Origin: an uncultured Lachnospiraceae bacterium
GTDB lineage: Bacteria > Bacillota > Clostridia > Lachnospirales > Lachnospiraceae
Direction: 5' to 3'
NCBI GenBank assembly: GCA_949287925.1
Contig: CASEIR010000059.1
Coordinates: 23,745-87,744, forward strand
Length of the DNA: 64,000 nucleotides
Shown: positions 38,929 to 47,034 of the stretch, one piece after another
How positions within the stretch are numbered: position 1 is the stretch's first letter
How the letters are laid out: each line of letters begins with the position of its first letter
The notes under the pieces: generated by a model
Database searches by the model: none
The model's input: the letters and a program-made list of their open reading frames with translations, nothing else
What the model was told of the DNA's origin: nothing
Translations under genes and position numbers: made by a program

Positions 38929-38953
38929 AATTAAGAAAAATGGATAAATTCTA

Positions 38954-38982
38954 TTGATATTTTATACAAAAGTCTATATTAT
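38954..38982 (+). promoter_or_regulatory. ftsZ promoter
   Basis: TTGATA (38954-38959), 17 bases, TATTAT (38977-38982), in an AT-rich gap after divIB. ftsZ thus has its own promoter besides read-through. Confidence 0.7.
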
Positions 38983-39067
38983 ATAGTATATATGGAAAAG
39001 TGAGCTTTTGCTTGTCTGTATACGGGATGTATAATATATAATGAGGATAACAAAGGAGGAGAAACCC

Positions 39068-40306
39068 TTGCTAGAAATTAAAACTAATGAATCAGAAGCG
39101 GCGGCAAAAATAATTGTTGTTGGAGTCGGCGGCGGCGGGAATAATGCCGTGAACCGGATGATCGATGAACAGATTGCCGGCGTTGAATTTATTGCGATTA
39201 ATACAGATAAACAGGCTCTGCAGCTTTGCAAAGCCCCAACGTTGATGCAGATTGGAGACAAGATTACGAAAGGACTGGGAGCCGGAGCTAGACCGGAGAT
39301 CGGAGAAAAAGCGGCGGAAGAAAGTTCCGAAGAGATTTCCGCGGCATTAAAAGGTGCGGATATGGTCTTCGTTACTTGCGGTATGGGCGGCGGAACCGGA
39401 ACGGGAGCCACACCGGTGGTAGCGCGTATTGCGAAGGAGCAGGGAGCCTTGACTGTCGGGGTAGTAACCAAGCCGTTCCGTTTTGAGTCTAAGACGCGGA
39501 TGAATAATGCGTTGGCAGGAATTGAAAAGTTAAAAGAAAGCGTTGACACCTTGATTGTTATCCCGAATGATAAGCTTTTGGAAGTAGTTGACAGAAGAAC
39601 CACGATGCCGGAGGCATTGAAAAAGGCGGACGAAGTGCTTCAGCAAGGTATTCAGGGTATTACAGACCTGATCAATGTTCCTTCTTTGATCAACCTGGAT
39701 TTTGCGGATGTGCAGACGGTTATGACCGACAAGGGAATTGCACATATCGGAATCGGACAGGGAAGAGGAGACGACAAAGCGTTGGAAGCAGTAAAGCAGG
39801 CTGTTGCAAGTCCGCTGCTTGAGACTACGATTGCCGGAGCTTCTCATGTAATCATTAATGTATCTGGTGATATTACATTGATGGATGCTTCTGATGCGGC
39901 AGAATATGTTCAGGAGCTGGCAGGCGAAGAGGCGAATATTATCTTTGGCGCGATGTATGATGATTCCAGAGCAGATGAAGCTACAATTACGGTTATTGCA
40001 ACTGGCCTTCATAATGTAGGCGGCAGTGCTTCAAAACTGAAATCCAGACTGGAAAACTCAAGAGTTTCTTCAGTCGGACATGCAGGTGCCGCTCATAACC
40101 AGAGTTACGAAAGACCGGTACAGCAGACACAGAATGCCCAGAGCGTGTCTCCAAGACTGGATCTGGGAATGGCGCCGTCTAAGAATGGCGGTACGACTAT
40201 GAAAAGACCGGCGGGCGGTACAATGCCGTCACTGGAGACTCCAAAGACTCCAACCAGCAAGGTGAAAGAACAATCGATTAAAATACCGGATTTCTTTAAA
40301 AAGTAA
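39068..40306 (+). CDS. ftsZ: Cell division protein FtsZ
   Basis: FtsZ is the tubulin-like GTPase that forms the division ring. The 412-residue protein has the T1 loop [11 protein letters not shown], the tubulin signature [13 protein letters not shown], and a C-terminal conserved peptide [10 protein letters not shown] after a disordered linker. The start is TTG 39068, eight bases after AAAGGAGG, giving the usual N-terminus MLEIKTNE. The in-frame ATG at 39041 lies before that site. ftsA is not adjacent. A terminator follows. Confidence 0.98.
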   Translation: MLEIKTNESEAAAKIIVVGVGGGGNNAVNRMIDEQIAGVEFIAINTDKQALQLCKAPTLMQIGDKITKGLGAGARPEIGEKAAEESSEEISAALKGADMVFVTCGMGGGTGTGATPVVARIAKEQGALTVGVVTKPFRFESKTRMNNALAGIEKLKESVDTLIVIPNDKLLEVVDRRTTMPEALKKADEVLQQGIQGITDLINVPSLINLDFADVQTVMTDKGIAHIGIGQGRGDDKALEAVKQAVASPLLETTIAGASHVIINVSGDITLMDASDAAEYVQELAGEEANIIFGAMYDDSRADEATITVIATGLHNVGGSASKLKSRLENSRVSSVGHAGAAHNQSYERPVQQTQNAQSVSPRLDLGMAPSKNGGTTMKRPAGGTMPSLETPKTPTSKVKEQSIKIPDFFKK

Positions 40307-40311
40307 TTTTT

Positions 40312-40345
40312 ACAGGCGTACTGATCTGGTACGCCTGTTTTCTCT
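40312..40345 (+). terminator. Intrinsic terminator after ftsZ
   Basis: ACAGGCGTAC and GTACGCCTGT pair exactly. TTTTCTCTATT follows. Confidence 0.88.
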
Positions 40346-40351
40346 ATTCTT

Positions 40352-40532
40352 TGACAAAATCTGTCACAATATTCTTTATTTTTCCATTATTTTATTTCAA
40401 TCTGTCAAAACACTACACCAGATATAGTGCGGTATCGACAGAATAATCAAAAAACAAATTTCAAATCTCCATATCTTGTGTTTCTGAAATACTGTCGAAC
40501 GAAATAACATATCTCTCCCACCATCTGACAAA
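40352..40532 (+). promoter_or_regulatory. Cluster of Spo0A (0A) box-like sites
   Basis: The 300-bp gap between ftsZ and spoIIGA holds several TGNCGAA-like heptamers. They are TGACAAA at 40352-40358, TGTCAAA at 40403-40409, TGTCGAT on the minus strand at 40434-40440, a perfect TGTCGAA at 40493-40499 and TGACAAA at 40526-40532, overlapping the -35 element. Phosphorylated Spo0A activates spoIIG from such boxes in Bacillus. The single-mismatch sites are weak on their own. Confidence 0.65.
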
Positions 40533-40557
40533 TTCTTTTAATACAACTCCTTATAAT
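40525..40557 (+). promoter_or_regulatory. spoIIG promoter (Spo0A-activated type)
   Basis: CTGACA (40525-40530) and TATAAT (40552-40557) are separated by 21 bases instead of 17. A similar long spacer marks the spoIIG promoter of Bacillus subtilis, which needs Spo0A to engage sigma-A. Confidence 0.7.
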
Positions 40558-40612
40558 ATAGTTTACCCATGCGGCAAATCGATTTGTACCGGCAAAAGAA
40601 AGAAGGTGACTT

Positions 40613-41449
40613 GTGTACTATGAGCTGTACATAGATGTTTTTTTTGCGGAAAATTTTATGATGGATTATCTCCTTCTGCTTTTTATCCGGCGGCTGATGA
40701 AGACTCAGATACAAAAGACACACCTGTTTTTGGGAGCATTTACCGGTGCGGTTCTGACCTGTTTCGTCGTATGGATCCCGCTTCCGTTTCCACTGTTTAA
40801 ACAGATATTGCTTCATGTTTGCGTAAATGCGTTGATGCTTCTGACAGGACTGCGGCTAAAAGAAAAGCGGACGTATCTGGGCGCATGGATTCTTCTCTAT
40901 GCCGGAGGGGTCTTGATGGGCGGAATTATGACGCTGTTTATTCCCTATCTGCGGACTGGAAGTCTGTTTTTTCTTCTGGCACTTTCGGGATATTATCTTT
41001 CTTGTATGCTGTGGGATTTGCTGGCTGGATTGGCCAGAAAAAACAGTTACCGATGTTGTGTGGTTCTTGTGAAGGGAATTAACCGGATAGAAGTAGATGC
41101 GCTGATTGACAGTGGGAATACACTGACAGATAAACTGACAGGGGAACCGGTCTGTGTGATTACAAAAAAAGCAGCCAGGCAGCTGTGGGGAGAGATTCCT
41201 ATAAAGAATCTACGTTACATATCTTATCATTCGATTGGGAAAAAGAATGGGACTATGCCGTTGCTGCAGGCAGATTGCATGGGAGTTAAGGGGATGGAGA
41301 AAGAAACGATAGATTGGATTGCAGAGCCGCTTATAGCGGTATGTGAGGAAGAGATATTTACGGAAGGATACGATATGATATTAAATCTTGATATCTTAAC
41401 AGGAGGTTCAAAATATGATGATAAAAATTGCGGTTCCGCACCGGTTTAA
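40613..41449 (+). CDS. spoIIGA: Sigma-E processing peptidase SpoIIGA
   Basis: SpoIIGA is a membrane aspartic protease that cleaves pro-sigma-E in the mother cell after a signal from the forespore. The 278-residue protein has about five N-terminal helices (residues 1-140) and a cytoplasmic protease domain with the catalytic motif ALIDSGNTL (Asp166). The start is GTG 40613 after AGAAGGTGA. Its 3' end overlaps sigE by 35 bp, so production of enzyme and substrate is coupled. Confidence 0.95.
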   Translation: MYYELYIDVFFAENFMMDYLLLLFIRRLMKTQIQKTHLFLGAFTGAVLTCFVVWIPLPFPLFKQILLHVCVNALMLLTGLRLKEKRTYLGAWILLYAGGVLMGGIMTLFIPYLRTGSLFFLLALSGYYLSCMLWDLLAGLARKNSYRCCVVLVKGINRIEVDALIDSGNTLTDKLTGEPVCVITKKAARQLWGEIPIKNLRYISYHSIGKKNGTMPLLQADCMGVKGMEKETIDWIAEPLIAVCEEEIFTEGYDMILNLDILTGGSKYDDKNCGSAPV

Positions 41450-42155
41450 ACTCAGGGTGATGCCAGATATCAGAAGCCTGTTTTTTCAGGATCAAAGAGA
41501 GATTCATTATATTGGAGGAGCGGATATTCTGCCGGCGCCGCTTAACGTGGATGAGGAAACTGCCGCGATCCGGCAGCTTGGTACTGAGTATGATGAAACA
41601 GCTAGAAAACGTCTGATTGAACATAACCTCAGGCTGGTAGTCTATATTGCAAAAAAATTTGACAATACAGGGGTTGGTGTAGAAGATCTGATCTCCATCG
41701 GCACGATTGGTCTGATCAAGGCAATCAATACCTTTAATCCCCAGAAAAATATAAAACTGGCAACATATGCGTCGCGCTGCATCGAAAATGAAATTTTGAT
41801 GTATCTGCGAAGAAACAGCAAGACAAAGATGGAGGTTTCCATCGATGAACCGTTGAATGTAGATTGGGATGGAAATGAACTGCTGTTGTCTGACATTCTT
41901 GGCACAGAGGAAGATACCATATACCGGGATCTGGAAACAGAGGCGGAGAGAAAAGTGCTGTTTAAGGCTATTAACCGCCTGTCTGGACGAGAAAGGGCAA
42001 TTATCCGTATGCGATTCGGGATCGGCTCTCCTGACGGAGAGGAAAAAACACAAAAAGAAGTGGCGGATATGCTGGGAATTTCCCAATCTTACATATCCAG
42101 ATTGGAGAAAAAAATTATGCAAAGACTCCGGAAAGAGATGGTAAAAAAAACATAG
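41415..42155 (+). CDS. sigE: RNA polymerase sporulation factor sigma-E
   Basis: Sigma-E directs early mother-cell transcription. The 246-residue precursor starts with a basic, hydrophobic pro-sequence of about 27 residues, before [15 protein letters not shown], which matches the SpoIIGA cleavage region in Bacillus. Region 2 includes [14 protein letters not shown] and [13 protein letters not shown]. Region 4 has [22 protein letters not shown] lies within spoIIGA, nine bases before ATG 41415. sigG follows later, with one gene between them. Confidence 0.97.
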   Translation: MMIKIAVPHRFKLRVMPDIRSLFFQDQREIHYIGGADILPAPLNVDEETAAIRQLGTEYDETARKRLIEHNLRLVVYIAKKFDNTGVGVEDLISIGTIGLIKAINTFNPQKNIKLATYASRCIENEILMYLRRNSKTKMEVSIDEPLNVDWDGNELLLSDILGTEEDTIYRDLETEAERKVLFKAINRLSGRERAIIRMRFGIGSPDGEEKTQKEVADMLGISQSYISRLEKKIMQRLRKEMVKKT

Positions 42156-42204
42156 CAGGGCCCGGGGAAACGTGCTACAATGAAAAGAAAAAGGGGTTGA
42201 GCGT

Positions 42205-43812
42205 ATGAAACTTAGCTGTATCGGAGCAGCTCATGAAGTGACAGGAAGCTGCCATCTGCTGGAAGCCTGTGGAAAGTATATTCTGATTGACTGCGGGATG
42301 GAACAGGGGCCGGATCTTTATGAAAATCAGGATATTCCGGTTGCTCCCTCCCAGATTGATTATATTCTGCTGACGCATGCACATATTGATCATTCTGGCA
42401 AGATTCCGCTGCTTTGCAAAGAGGGATTTCAAGGAGACATCATTACGACATTTGCCACAGCAGACTTGTGTAATATTATGCTCCGGGACAGTGCGCATAT
42501 TCAAGTGTTTGAAGCGGAATGGCGCAATCGTAAAGCAAGACGGAGCGGAGGAGAACTTTATGAACCGCTATATAATATGCAAGATGCAGATGCTGCGGTC
42601 CGTCTTCTGGCGCCCTGTGATTATGGACAGAAAATCCAGCTTTGTGAAGGGATTGACGTGCGCTTTAATGACGTGGGGCATCTGCTGGGGTCTGCAAGTA
42701 TCGAGGTGTGGATCACAGAAGAAGGTCTGACGCGAAAAGTGGTATTTTCCGGAGATGTGGGTAATACGGATCAGCCGATTATCAAAGATCCTCAAAAGGT
42801 GGAAGAGGCAGATTATGTGGTGATTGAATCTACCTATGGCGACCGTACACATGGGGAACAGCGACCAGATTACGTGGCGGAATTTGTGAAAATTCTAAAA
42901 GATACGTTCGACAGGGGCGGCAATGTGGTAATTCCTTCTTTTGCGGTGGGAAGAACACAGGAGATTCTGTATTTCATCCGTGAGATCAAGGAAAAGAAGC
43001 TTCTGCCCCAATATCAGGATTTTGAAGTGTATGTAGACAGTCCGTTGGCGATTGAGGCTACCAATGTTTTTAATAAAAATGTAAAATCCTGCTTTGATGA
43101 GGATGCTATGGCGCTGATCGAACAGGGAATCAATCCGCTGGTGTTTCCTGGCCTGAAGACGACGATTACCAGCGAGGAATCCAAGATGATTAATTTTGAT
43201 GAAAAGCCTAAGGTTATCTTGTCTGCCTCCGGAATGTGCGAGGCCGGAAGAATCCGGCACCATCTGAAGCATAATCTCTGGCGGCCGGAATGTACGGTAT
43301 GCTTTGTAGGATATCAGGCGGTGGGGACCCTTGGAAGAAAGCTGATCGAAGGGGCTGAAAGTGTGAAACTGTTCGGAGAAAGCATCACCGTGAATGCCAG
43401 AATCGTGTCACTTCAGGGTATCAGCGGGCATGCGGATATGAATGGACTGCTGGATTGGTTAAAAGGCTTTCGGGAAAAGCCAAGGCAGGTGATCGTGGTA
43501 CACGGGGAAGACGAGGTTACGGATTCTTTTGCGGAGCTTGTGGAACATACGATTGGGTGTCCTGCGTTTGCTCCGTATTCGGGGGGATGCATAGATCTGG
43601 CTACCGGAGAGATTCTTACAAGAGGAACACGGGTGCCGAAGAAGGCGGTGGAGAAACCTGCCCGAACTCGTGCGCAGACTGCATTCAACCGTGTGGTCGC
43701 GGCGGCAAAAAGACTTTTGGAGGTTGTGTATAAGAACGAAGGGCTTGCAAATCGCGAGCTTGCAAAATTTGAAAGCCAGATCCAGAATCTGGCAGATAAA
43801 TGGGATCGTTGA
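42205..43812 (+). CDS. Beta-CASP metallo-beta-lactamase fold ribonuclease
   Basis: The 535-residue protein is of the CPSF73/YSH1-like class of beta-CASP nucleases. The zinc motif THAHIDHSG gives His58, His60, Asp62 and His63; further ligands are in NDVGHLLGS and FSGDVGNTD. The beta-CASP insert spans about 200-380, and SGHAD closes the site. A C-terminal tail of about 70 residues is helical. Related enzymes cut or trim RNA; the substrate here is unknown. It lies between sigE and sigG, which are neighbours in Bacillus. Confidence 0.88.
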   Translation: MKLSCIGAAHEVTGSCHLLEACGKYILIDCGMEQGPDLYENQDIPVAPSQIDYILLTHAHIDHSGKIPLLCKEGFQGDIITTFATADLCNIMLRDSAHIQVFEAEWRNRKARRSGGELYEPLYNMQDADAAVRLLAPCDYGQKIQLCEGIDVRFNDVGHLLGSASIEVWITEEGLTRKVVFSGDVGNTDQPIIKDPQKVEEADYVVIESTYGDRTHGEQRPDYVAEFVKILKDTFDRGGNVVIPSFAVGRTQEILYFIREIKEKKLLPQYQDFEVYVDSPLAIEATNVFNKNVKSCFDEDAMALIEQGINPLVFPGLKTTITSEESKMINFDEKPKVILSASGMCEAGRIRHHLKHNLWRPECTVCFVGYQAVGTLGRKLIEGAESVKLFGESITVNARIVSLQGISGHADMNGLLDWLKGFREKPRQVIVVHGEDEVTDSFAELVEHTIGCPAFAPYSGGCIDLATGEILTRGTRVPKKAVEKPARTRAQTAFNRVVAAAKRLLEVVYKNEGLANRELAKFESQIQNLADKWDR

Positions 43813-43818
43813 TCAGAA

Positions 43819-43865
43819 GAAGATTCCCGGCCGTTGATGACAGGTGAAAACGGCCGGGAATCTTC
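43819..43865. terminator. Strong hairpin between the beta-CASP gene and sigG
   Basis: GAAGATTCCCGGCCGTT (43819-43835) and its exact complement (43849-43865) form a 17-bp stem. The T tail is short (GTTTGT), so it may be a weak terminator or a processing site. Confidence 0.65.
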
Positions 43866-43902
43866 GTTTGTCAAGGTCTAAAACTTTTTTTATTTGGCGC
43901 CG

Positions 43903-43914
43903 GGAAAGAATAAT
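43903..43914 (+). promoter_or_regulatory. Possible sigma-F/sigma-G -10 element of sigG
   Basis: GGAAAGAAT fits the forespore sigma -10 pattern GGnnAnAnT. A clear -35 element (GTATA-like) at 14-15 bases is not seen, so this stays tentative. Confidence 0.3.
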
Positions 43915-43981
43915 GCCGGGAGATATGGAGAATCATTTTACTAGATCTATTACGGATCATATCTGGTAGGAGGTTCTTGAT

Positions 43982-44758
43982 ATGACACAGGGAAAAGTAG
44001 AAATATGCGGTGTTAATACGGCAAAACTGCCGGTTCTCGGAGAAAAAGAAAAGGAGGAGCTGTTTGCAAGAATTAAAGCGGGAGATGAGAAGGCAAAAGA
44101 AGAATATATCAAAGGAAATCTGCGCCTGGTCCTGAGTGTAATCAAAAGATTCGGAGGAAGTAACGAGAATCCGGATGATCTGTTTCAGATTGGATGTATC
44201 GGCCTGATTAAAGCAGTGAATAATTTTAATACGGAACTTGATGTGAAATTCTCTACTTATGCAGTCCCCATGATTATCGGAGAGATCCGAAGATATATGC
44301 GGGACAATAATTCTATCCGGGTAAGCCGTTCTTTGAGGGATACGGCTTATAAGGCTATCCATGCGAAAGAAAACTATGTGCGGCAGAATCTGAAGGAACC
44401 GACGGTACAGGAAATTGCGGATGAGATCGGAATATCCAAGGAAGATATTGTATTTGCCCTGGATGCAATCCAAGTCCCCATGAGTCTGCAGGAACCTGTG
44501 TTTCACGATGGGGGGGACGCCTTGTATGTTATGGATCAGATCAGCGATGAGAAAAGCCGTGAAGAAAAATGGGTGGAGGACTTGTCCTTGGCGGCTGCGA
44601 TGGAGCATCTTGGAACGCGGGAGCGTTACATTATAAAGATGCGTTTTTTTGAAGGGAAAACCCAGATGGAGGTGGCCGAGCATGTGGGGATTTCACAGGC
44701 GCAGGTCAGCCGGCTGGAAAAAAATGCTCTCAGAACTATGAGGCAGTACCTGAGCTGA
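43982..44758 (+). CDS. sigG: RNA polymerase sporulation factor sigma-G
   Basis: Sigma-G directs late forespore transcription. The 258-residue protein begins with the sigma-G signature KVEICGVNTAKLPVL, followed by SVIKRFGGSNENPDDLFQIG and region 4 HVGISQAQVSRLEKNA. No pro-sequence is present, as expected. It starts 16 bp after a TAGGAGG site region. A terminator separates it from the next gene. No anti-sigma gene is nearby. Confidence 0.97.
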   Translation: MTQGKVEICGVNTAKLPVLGEKEKEELFARIKAGDEKAKEEYIKGNLRLVLSVIKRFGGSNENPDDLFQIGCIGLIKAVNNFNTELDVKFSTYAVPMIIGEIRRYMRDNNSIRVSRSLRDTAYKAIHAKENYVRQNLKEPTVQEIADEIGISKEDIVFALDAIQVPMSLQEPVFHDGGDALYVMDQISDEKSREEKWVEDLSLAAAMEHLGTRERYIIKMRFFEGKTQMEVAEHVGISQAQVSRLEKNALRTMRQYLS

Positions 44759-44777
44759 TTTGAAAAAATGATAAGCG

Positions 44778-44834
44778 AAAAACACATCTTTTGTATTCTT
44801 TGGCTGTGCACAAGGGATACGGATGTGTTTTTTT
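44778..44834 (+). terminator. Intrinsic terminator after sigG
   Basis: AAAAACACATC pairs with GATGTGTTTTT; GTATTCTTTG and AAGGGATAC extend the stem. T residues follow. Confidence 0.8.
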
Positions 44835-44903
44835 ACCGGAAAAAGTAGCTTGCATTTTATAGAAGAGCATACTATGATAGGGGCAGGAAGGGGTCGATCT
44901 TTT

Positions 44904-45551
44904 ATGAAAGCTTGTATATTTGATCTTGATGGAACGTTGACGGATACCTTGGAGTCATTGACACATTCCGTACAACTGACGCTGGAGGAGATGAATCTTC
45001 CGCAGATTACAAAAGAACAGTGCCGGCAGTTTGTGGGAAACGGAGCCAGGGTGCTGATGGAAAAATCTTTAAAAGCAGCCGGGGATACAGACGGGTCCAG
45101 ACTGGAAGAAGGTATGGAAGTGTATAAACGCATATTTGATGAAAATTGTACATATCATGTAACACCTTATCCGGATATCACAGATGTCCTGAAGGAATTG
45201 AAACAAAAAGGAATCCATCTTGCAGTACTGTCAAACAAACCGCACAGGCAGACATTAAAAGTTGTCGAAGAGATGTTTGGAGGCGCTCTGTTTGATTACG
45301 TGGCGGGGCAGAGAGATTCTGTCCGCCGGAAACCAGATCCGGATGGAGTAATCCGTATTATGGAGGCGCTGGAAGTCCCAAGAGAGGAATGCCTGTACGT
45401 GGGAGATTCAGAAGTGGATATCCGGACAGGAAAGAATGCGGATGTAAGAACGGTGGGAGTGGCCTGGGGATTCCGCACCAGAGAGGAATTAGAAGAAGCG
45501 GGAGCAGAGACGATCATTTTACATCCCAAAGAATTGCTCCGGCTTGTCTGA
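44904..45551 (+). CDS. HAD-family phosphatase (phosphoglycolate phosphatase-like)
   Basis: The 215-residue protein is a class IA HAD hydrolase with motif I FDLDGTLTDT, a helical cap at about 18-85, motif II LSNKPH, a motif III Lys in RRKPDP and motif IV GDSEVDIRTGKNA. It resembles Gph and PpaX, so phosphoglycolate or pyrophosphate are possible substrates; the sequence alone does not decide. ATG 44904 follows GGAAGGGG; an upstream in-frame ATG at 44823 lies in the sigG terminator. Confidence 0.88.
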   Translation: MKACIFDLDGTLTDTLESLTHSVQLTLEEMNLPQITKEQCRQFVGNGARVLMEKSLKAAGDTDGSRLEEGMEVYKRIFDENCTYHVTPYPDITDVLKELKQKGIHLAVLSNKPHRQTLKVVEEMFGGALFDYVAGQRDSVRRKPDPDGVIRIMEALEVPREECLYVGDSEVDIRTGKNADVRTVGVAWGFRTREELEEAGAETIILHPKELLRLV

Positions 45552-45591
45552 TCCGGCAGGAAAGAGATATTAAAAAAAGGAGGTTCTGATA

Positions 45592-45855
45592 ATGTATGAG
45601 TATGATGAAGAATGTTTGAAAACGTTTCTAAGAGATCAGGGCAGGCTCTTTGATGAACCTGTAGCTGAGACAATGGAAGAGGCAGAAGCTTTTCTGGAAG
45701 ACTGTATGGCCGTGGTTGTGGATCATATCAGTCAGGTAAAAGAATATCTGGAAGAAGAGGGGCTGGATGTGGAAGGTATGTCGATGGAAGAACTGGAGGA
45801 AGCCTCTGAAGTTTTTGCACTTCCGGGAGGACGGTATCTGATCGTGGAAGGGTAA
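45592..45855 (+). CDS. Small acidic protein of unknown function (87 aa)
   Basis: The 87-residue protein is strongly acidic, mostly helical (ETMEEAEAFLEDCM, VKEYLEEEGLDVEGMSMEELE) and ends with a strand-like GGRYLIVEG. AAAAAGGAGG gives it an excellent ribosome binding site, so it is surely translated. It lies 41 bp after the HAD phosphatase and may be in its operon. It has no membrane segment. I do not recognise the family. Confidence 0.75.
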   Translation: MYEYDEECLKTFLRDQGRLFDEPVAETMEEAEAFLEDCMAVVVDHISQVKEYLEEEGLDVEGMSMEELEEASEVFALPGGRYLIVEG

Positions 45856-45859
45856 AATC

Positions 45860-45897
45860 AAAAAGCCACAACTATTCATTAGCTGTGGCTTTTTTTA
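45860..45897. terminator. Bidirectional terminator
   Basis: AAAAAGCCACA and TGTGGCTTTTT pair exactly, with an inner CTA/TAG. A and T runs on both sides serve the convergent genes. The hairpin includes the stop codon of the minus-strand gene. Confidence 0.9.
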
Positions 45898-46306
45898 ATG
45901 CTTCCCCGATTGCGTTTACGATAATCTGGGAAGTGTAGGGATTGTCAGAAGAATAGGTGATGTTTTCTAAAGACTGGGTGTCATAGATCTGTTCGGCAAT
46001 ATCTTCGATAGCCGGCTGGATCAGAGGATACATGGTGGTGATCGATTCATCCAGATTCGAGAAACGGATGGAGTTAATGCGGGATTCATCTACGGTGACT
46101 TCCACTTCAAGAGCAGTATTGTTGAGTGTGATATCGGACGTATAAATACCAGGAACATATTTTTGTGTGCTATTTCCAGTTTTTTTACTGTCCGGAAGAA
46201 ACATAAATATCAGCAGGAGAATCAATACAATGGCAAGAGCTACAAATACGGCAGTATAAATGATTTCTTTCATATGAAGTACAATGATTTTCGTTTTGGA
46301 ATGCAT
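45872..46306 (-). CDS. Membrane-anchored protein with FMN-binding-like domain
   Basis: The 144-residue protein has one membrane helix at about 14-36 and an outside domain. The pattern PGIYTSDITLNNTALEVEVT, then VDESRINSIRFSNLDE, resembles the small FMN-binding domain of NQR/RNF subunits. The SGAT motif that carries covalent FMN is not clearly present: SDNPYTSQII stands near that place. AGGAGG precedes the ATG. It is alone on the minus strand and the role is unknown. Confidence 0.72.
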   Translation of the reverse strand: MHSKTKIIVLHMKEIIYTAVFVALAIVLILLLIFMFLPDSKKTGNSTQKYVPGIYTSDITLNNTALEVEVTVDESRINSIRFSNLDESITTMYPLIQPAIEDIAEQIYDTQSLENITYSSDNPYTSQIIVNAIGEALKKATANE

Positions 46307-46383
46307 AAAGACCTCCTGTATGATGCAAAATTGTTTTTTTATAATGTATGAGAAAACCAGGCGAATTATTCATAGTATTTCGC

Positions 46384-46412
46384 GTGACAAATGTACAGGC
46401 TTCCTGTAGAAT
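46384..46412 (+). promoter_or_regulatory. pth promoter
   Basis: GTGACA (46384-46389), 17 bases, TAGAAT (46407-46412), 34 bases before the pth start. Confidence 0.6.
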
Positions 46413-46446
46413 GGTTAAGGATAATGAAAGTGAAAGGTGATTTAAG

Positions 46447-47031
46447 ATGTTTATTATTGCGGGGCTGGGAAATCCGACATTACAGTATGCGGGAACCCGG
46501 CATAATGTAGGGTTTGATGTCATAGATATGCTGGCGGAAAAATATAATATACCGGTGGACGGCCGGAAAAGCAGGGCTCTTATCGGGAAAGGAATCATCC
46601 ATGGAACAAAGGTGATTCTGGCAAAGCCTCAGACTTATATGAATCTGAGCGGAGAAAGCATACGGGGACTGGCCGATTATTATAAGATTGATGAAGAAAC
46701 GGAACTGCTGGTTATCTATGATGATGTGAGCCTGGGCGTGGGGCAGCTCAGAATTCGTAAAAAAGGAAGTGCAGGCGGCCATAACGGGATTAAAAATATC
46801 ATTGCCCAGTTGGGGACAGACGTATTCCCGAGAATAAAAGTAGGCGTAGGAGAAAAACCCAGGCATTATGATCTTGCAGATTATGTTCTTGGACATTTTT
46901 CAAAAGAAGAGCGGGTGCAGATGGAAGAAGGATATCAGAGAGCCGCGGATGCGGTGGAGTTGATCATTGCCGGAGAGATTGATGCGGCTATGAATGAATA
47001 TAACAGAAAAGTAAAGTCTAAGGAGGCATAG
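46447..47031 (+). CDS. pth: Peptidyl-tRNA hydrolase
   Basis: Pth recycles peptidyl-tRNA that drops off ribosomes. The 194-residue protein has GLGNPTLQYAGTRHNVGFD with catalytic His19, the tRNA-site MNLSGES (Asn66), Asp93 in YDDVSL and GGHNGIKNI. AAAGGTGA precedes the ATG. mfd follows after 3 bp. The pth-mfd order is common in Firmicutes. Confidence 0.98.
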   Translation: MFIIAGLGNPTLQYAGTRHNVGFDVIDMLAEKYNIPVDGRKSRALIGKGIIHGTKVILAKPQTYMNLSGESIRGLADYYKIDEETELLVIYDDVSLGVGQLRIRKKGSAGGHNGIKNIIAQLGTDVFPRIKVGVGEKPRHYDLADYVLGHFSKEERVQMEEGYQRAADAVELIIAGEIDAAMNEYNRKVKSKEA

Positions 47032-47034
47032 TAT

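Noticed and set aside
43957-44683. Long minus-strand frames opposite sigG
   Set aside because: They mirror the sigG codons, lack ribosome binding sites and show no known domain.
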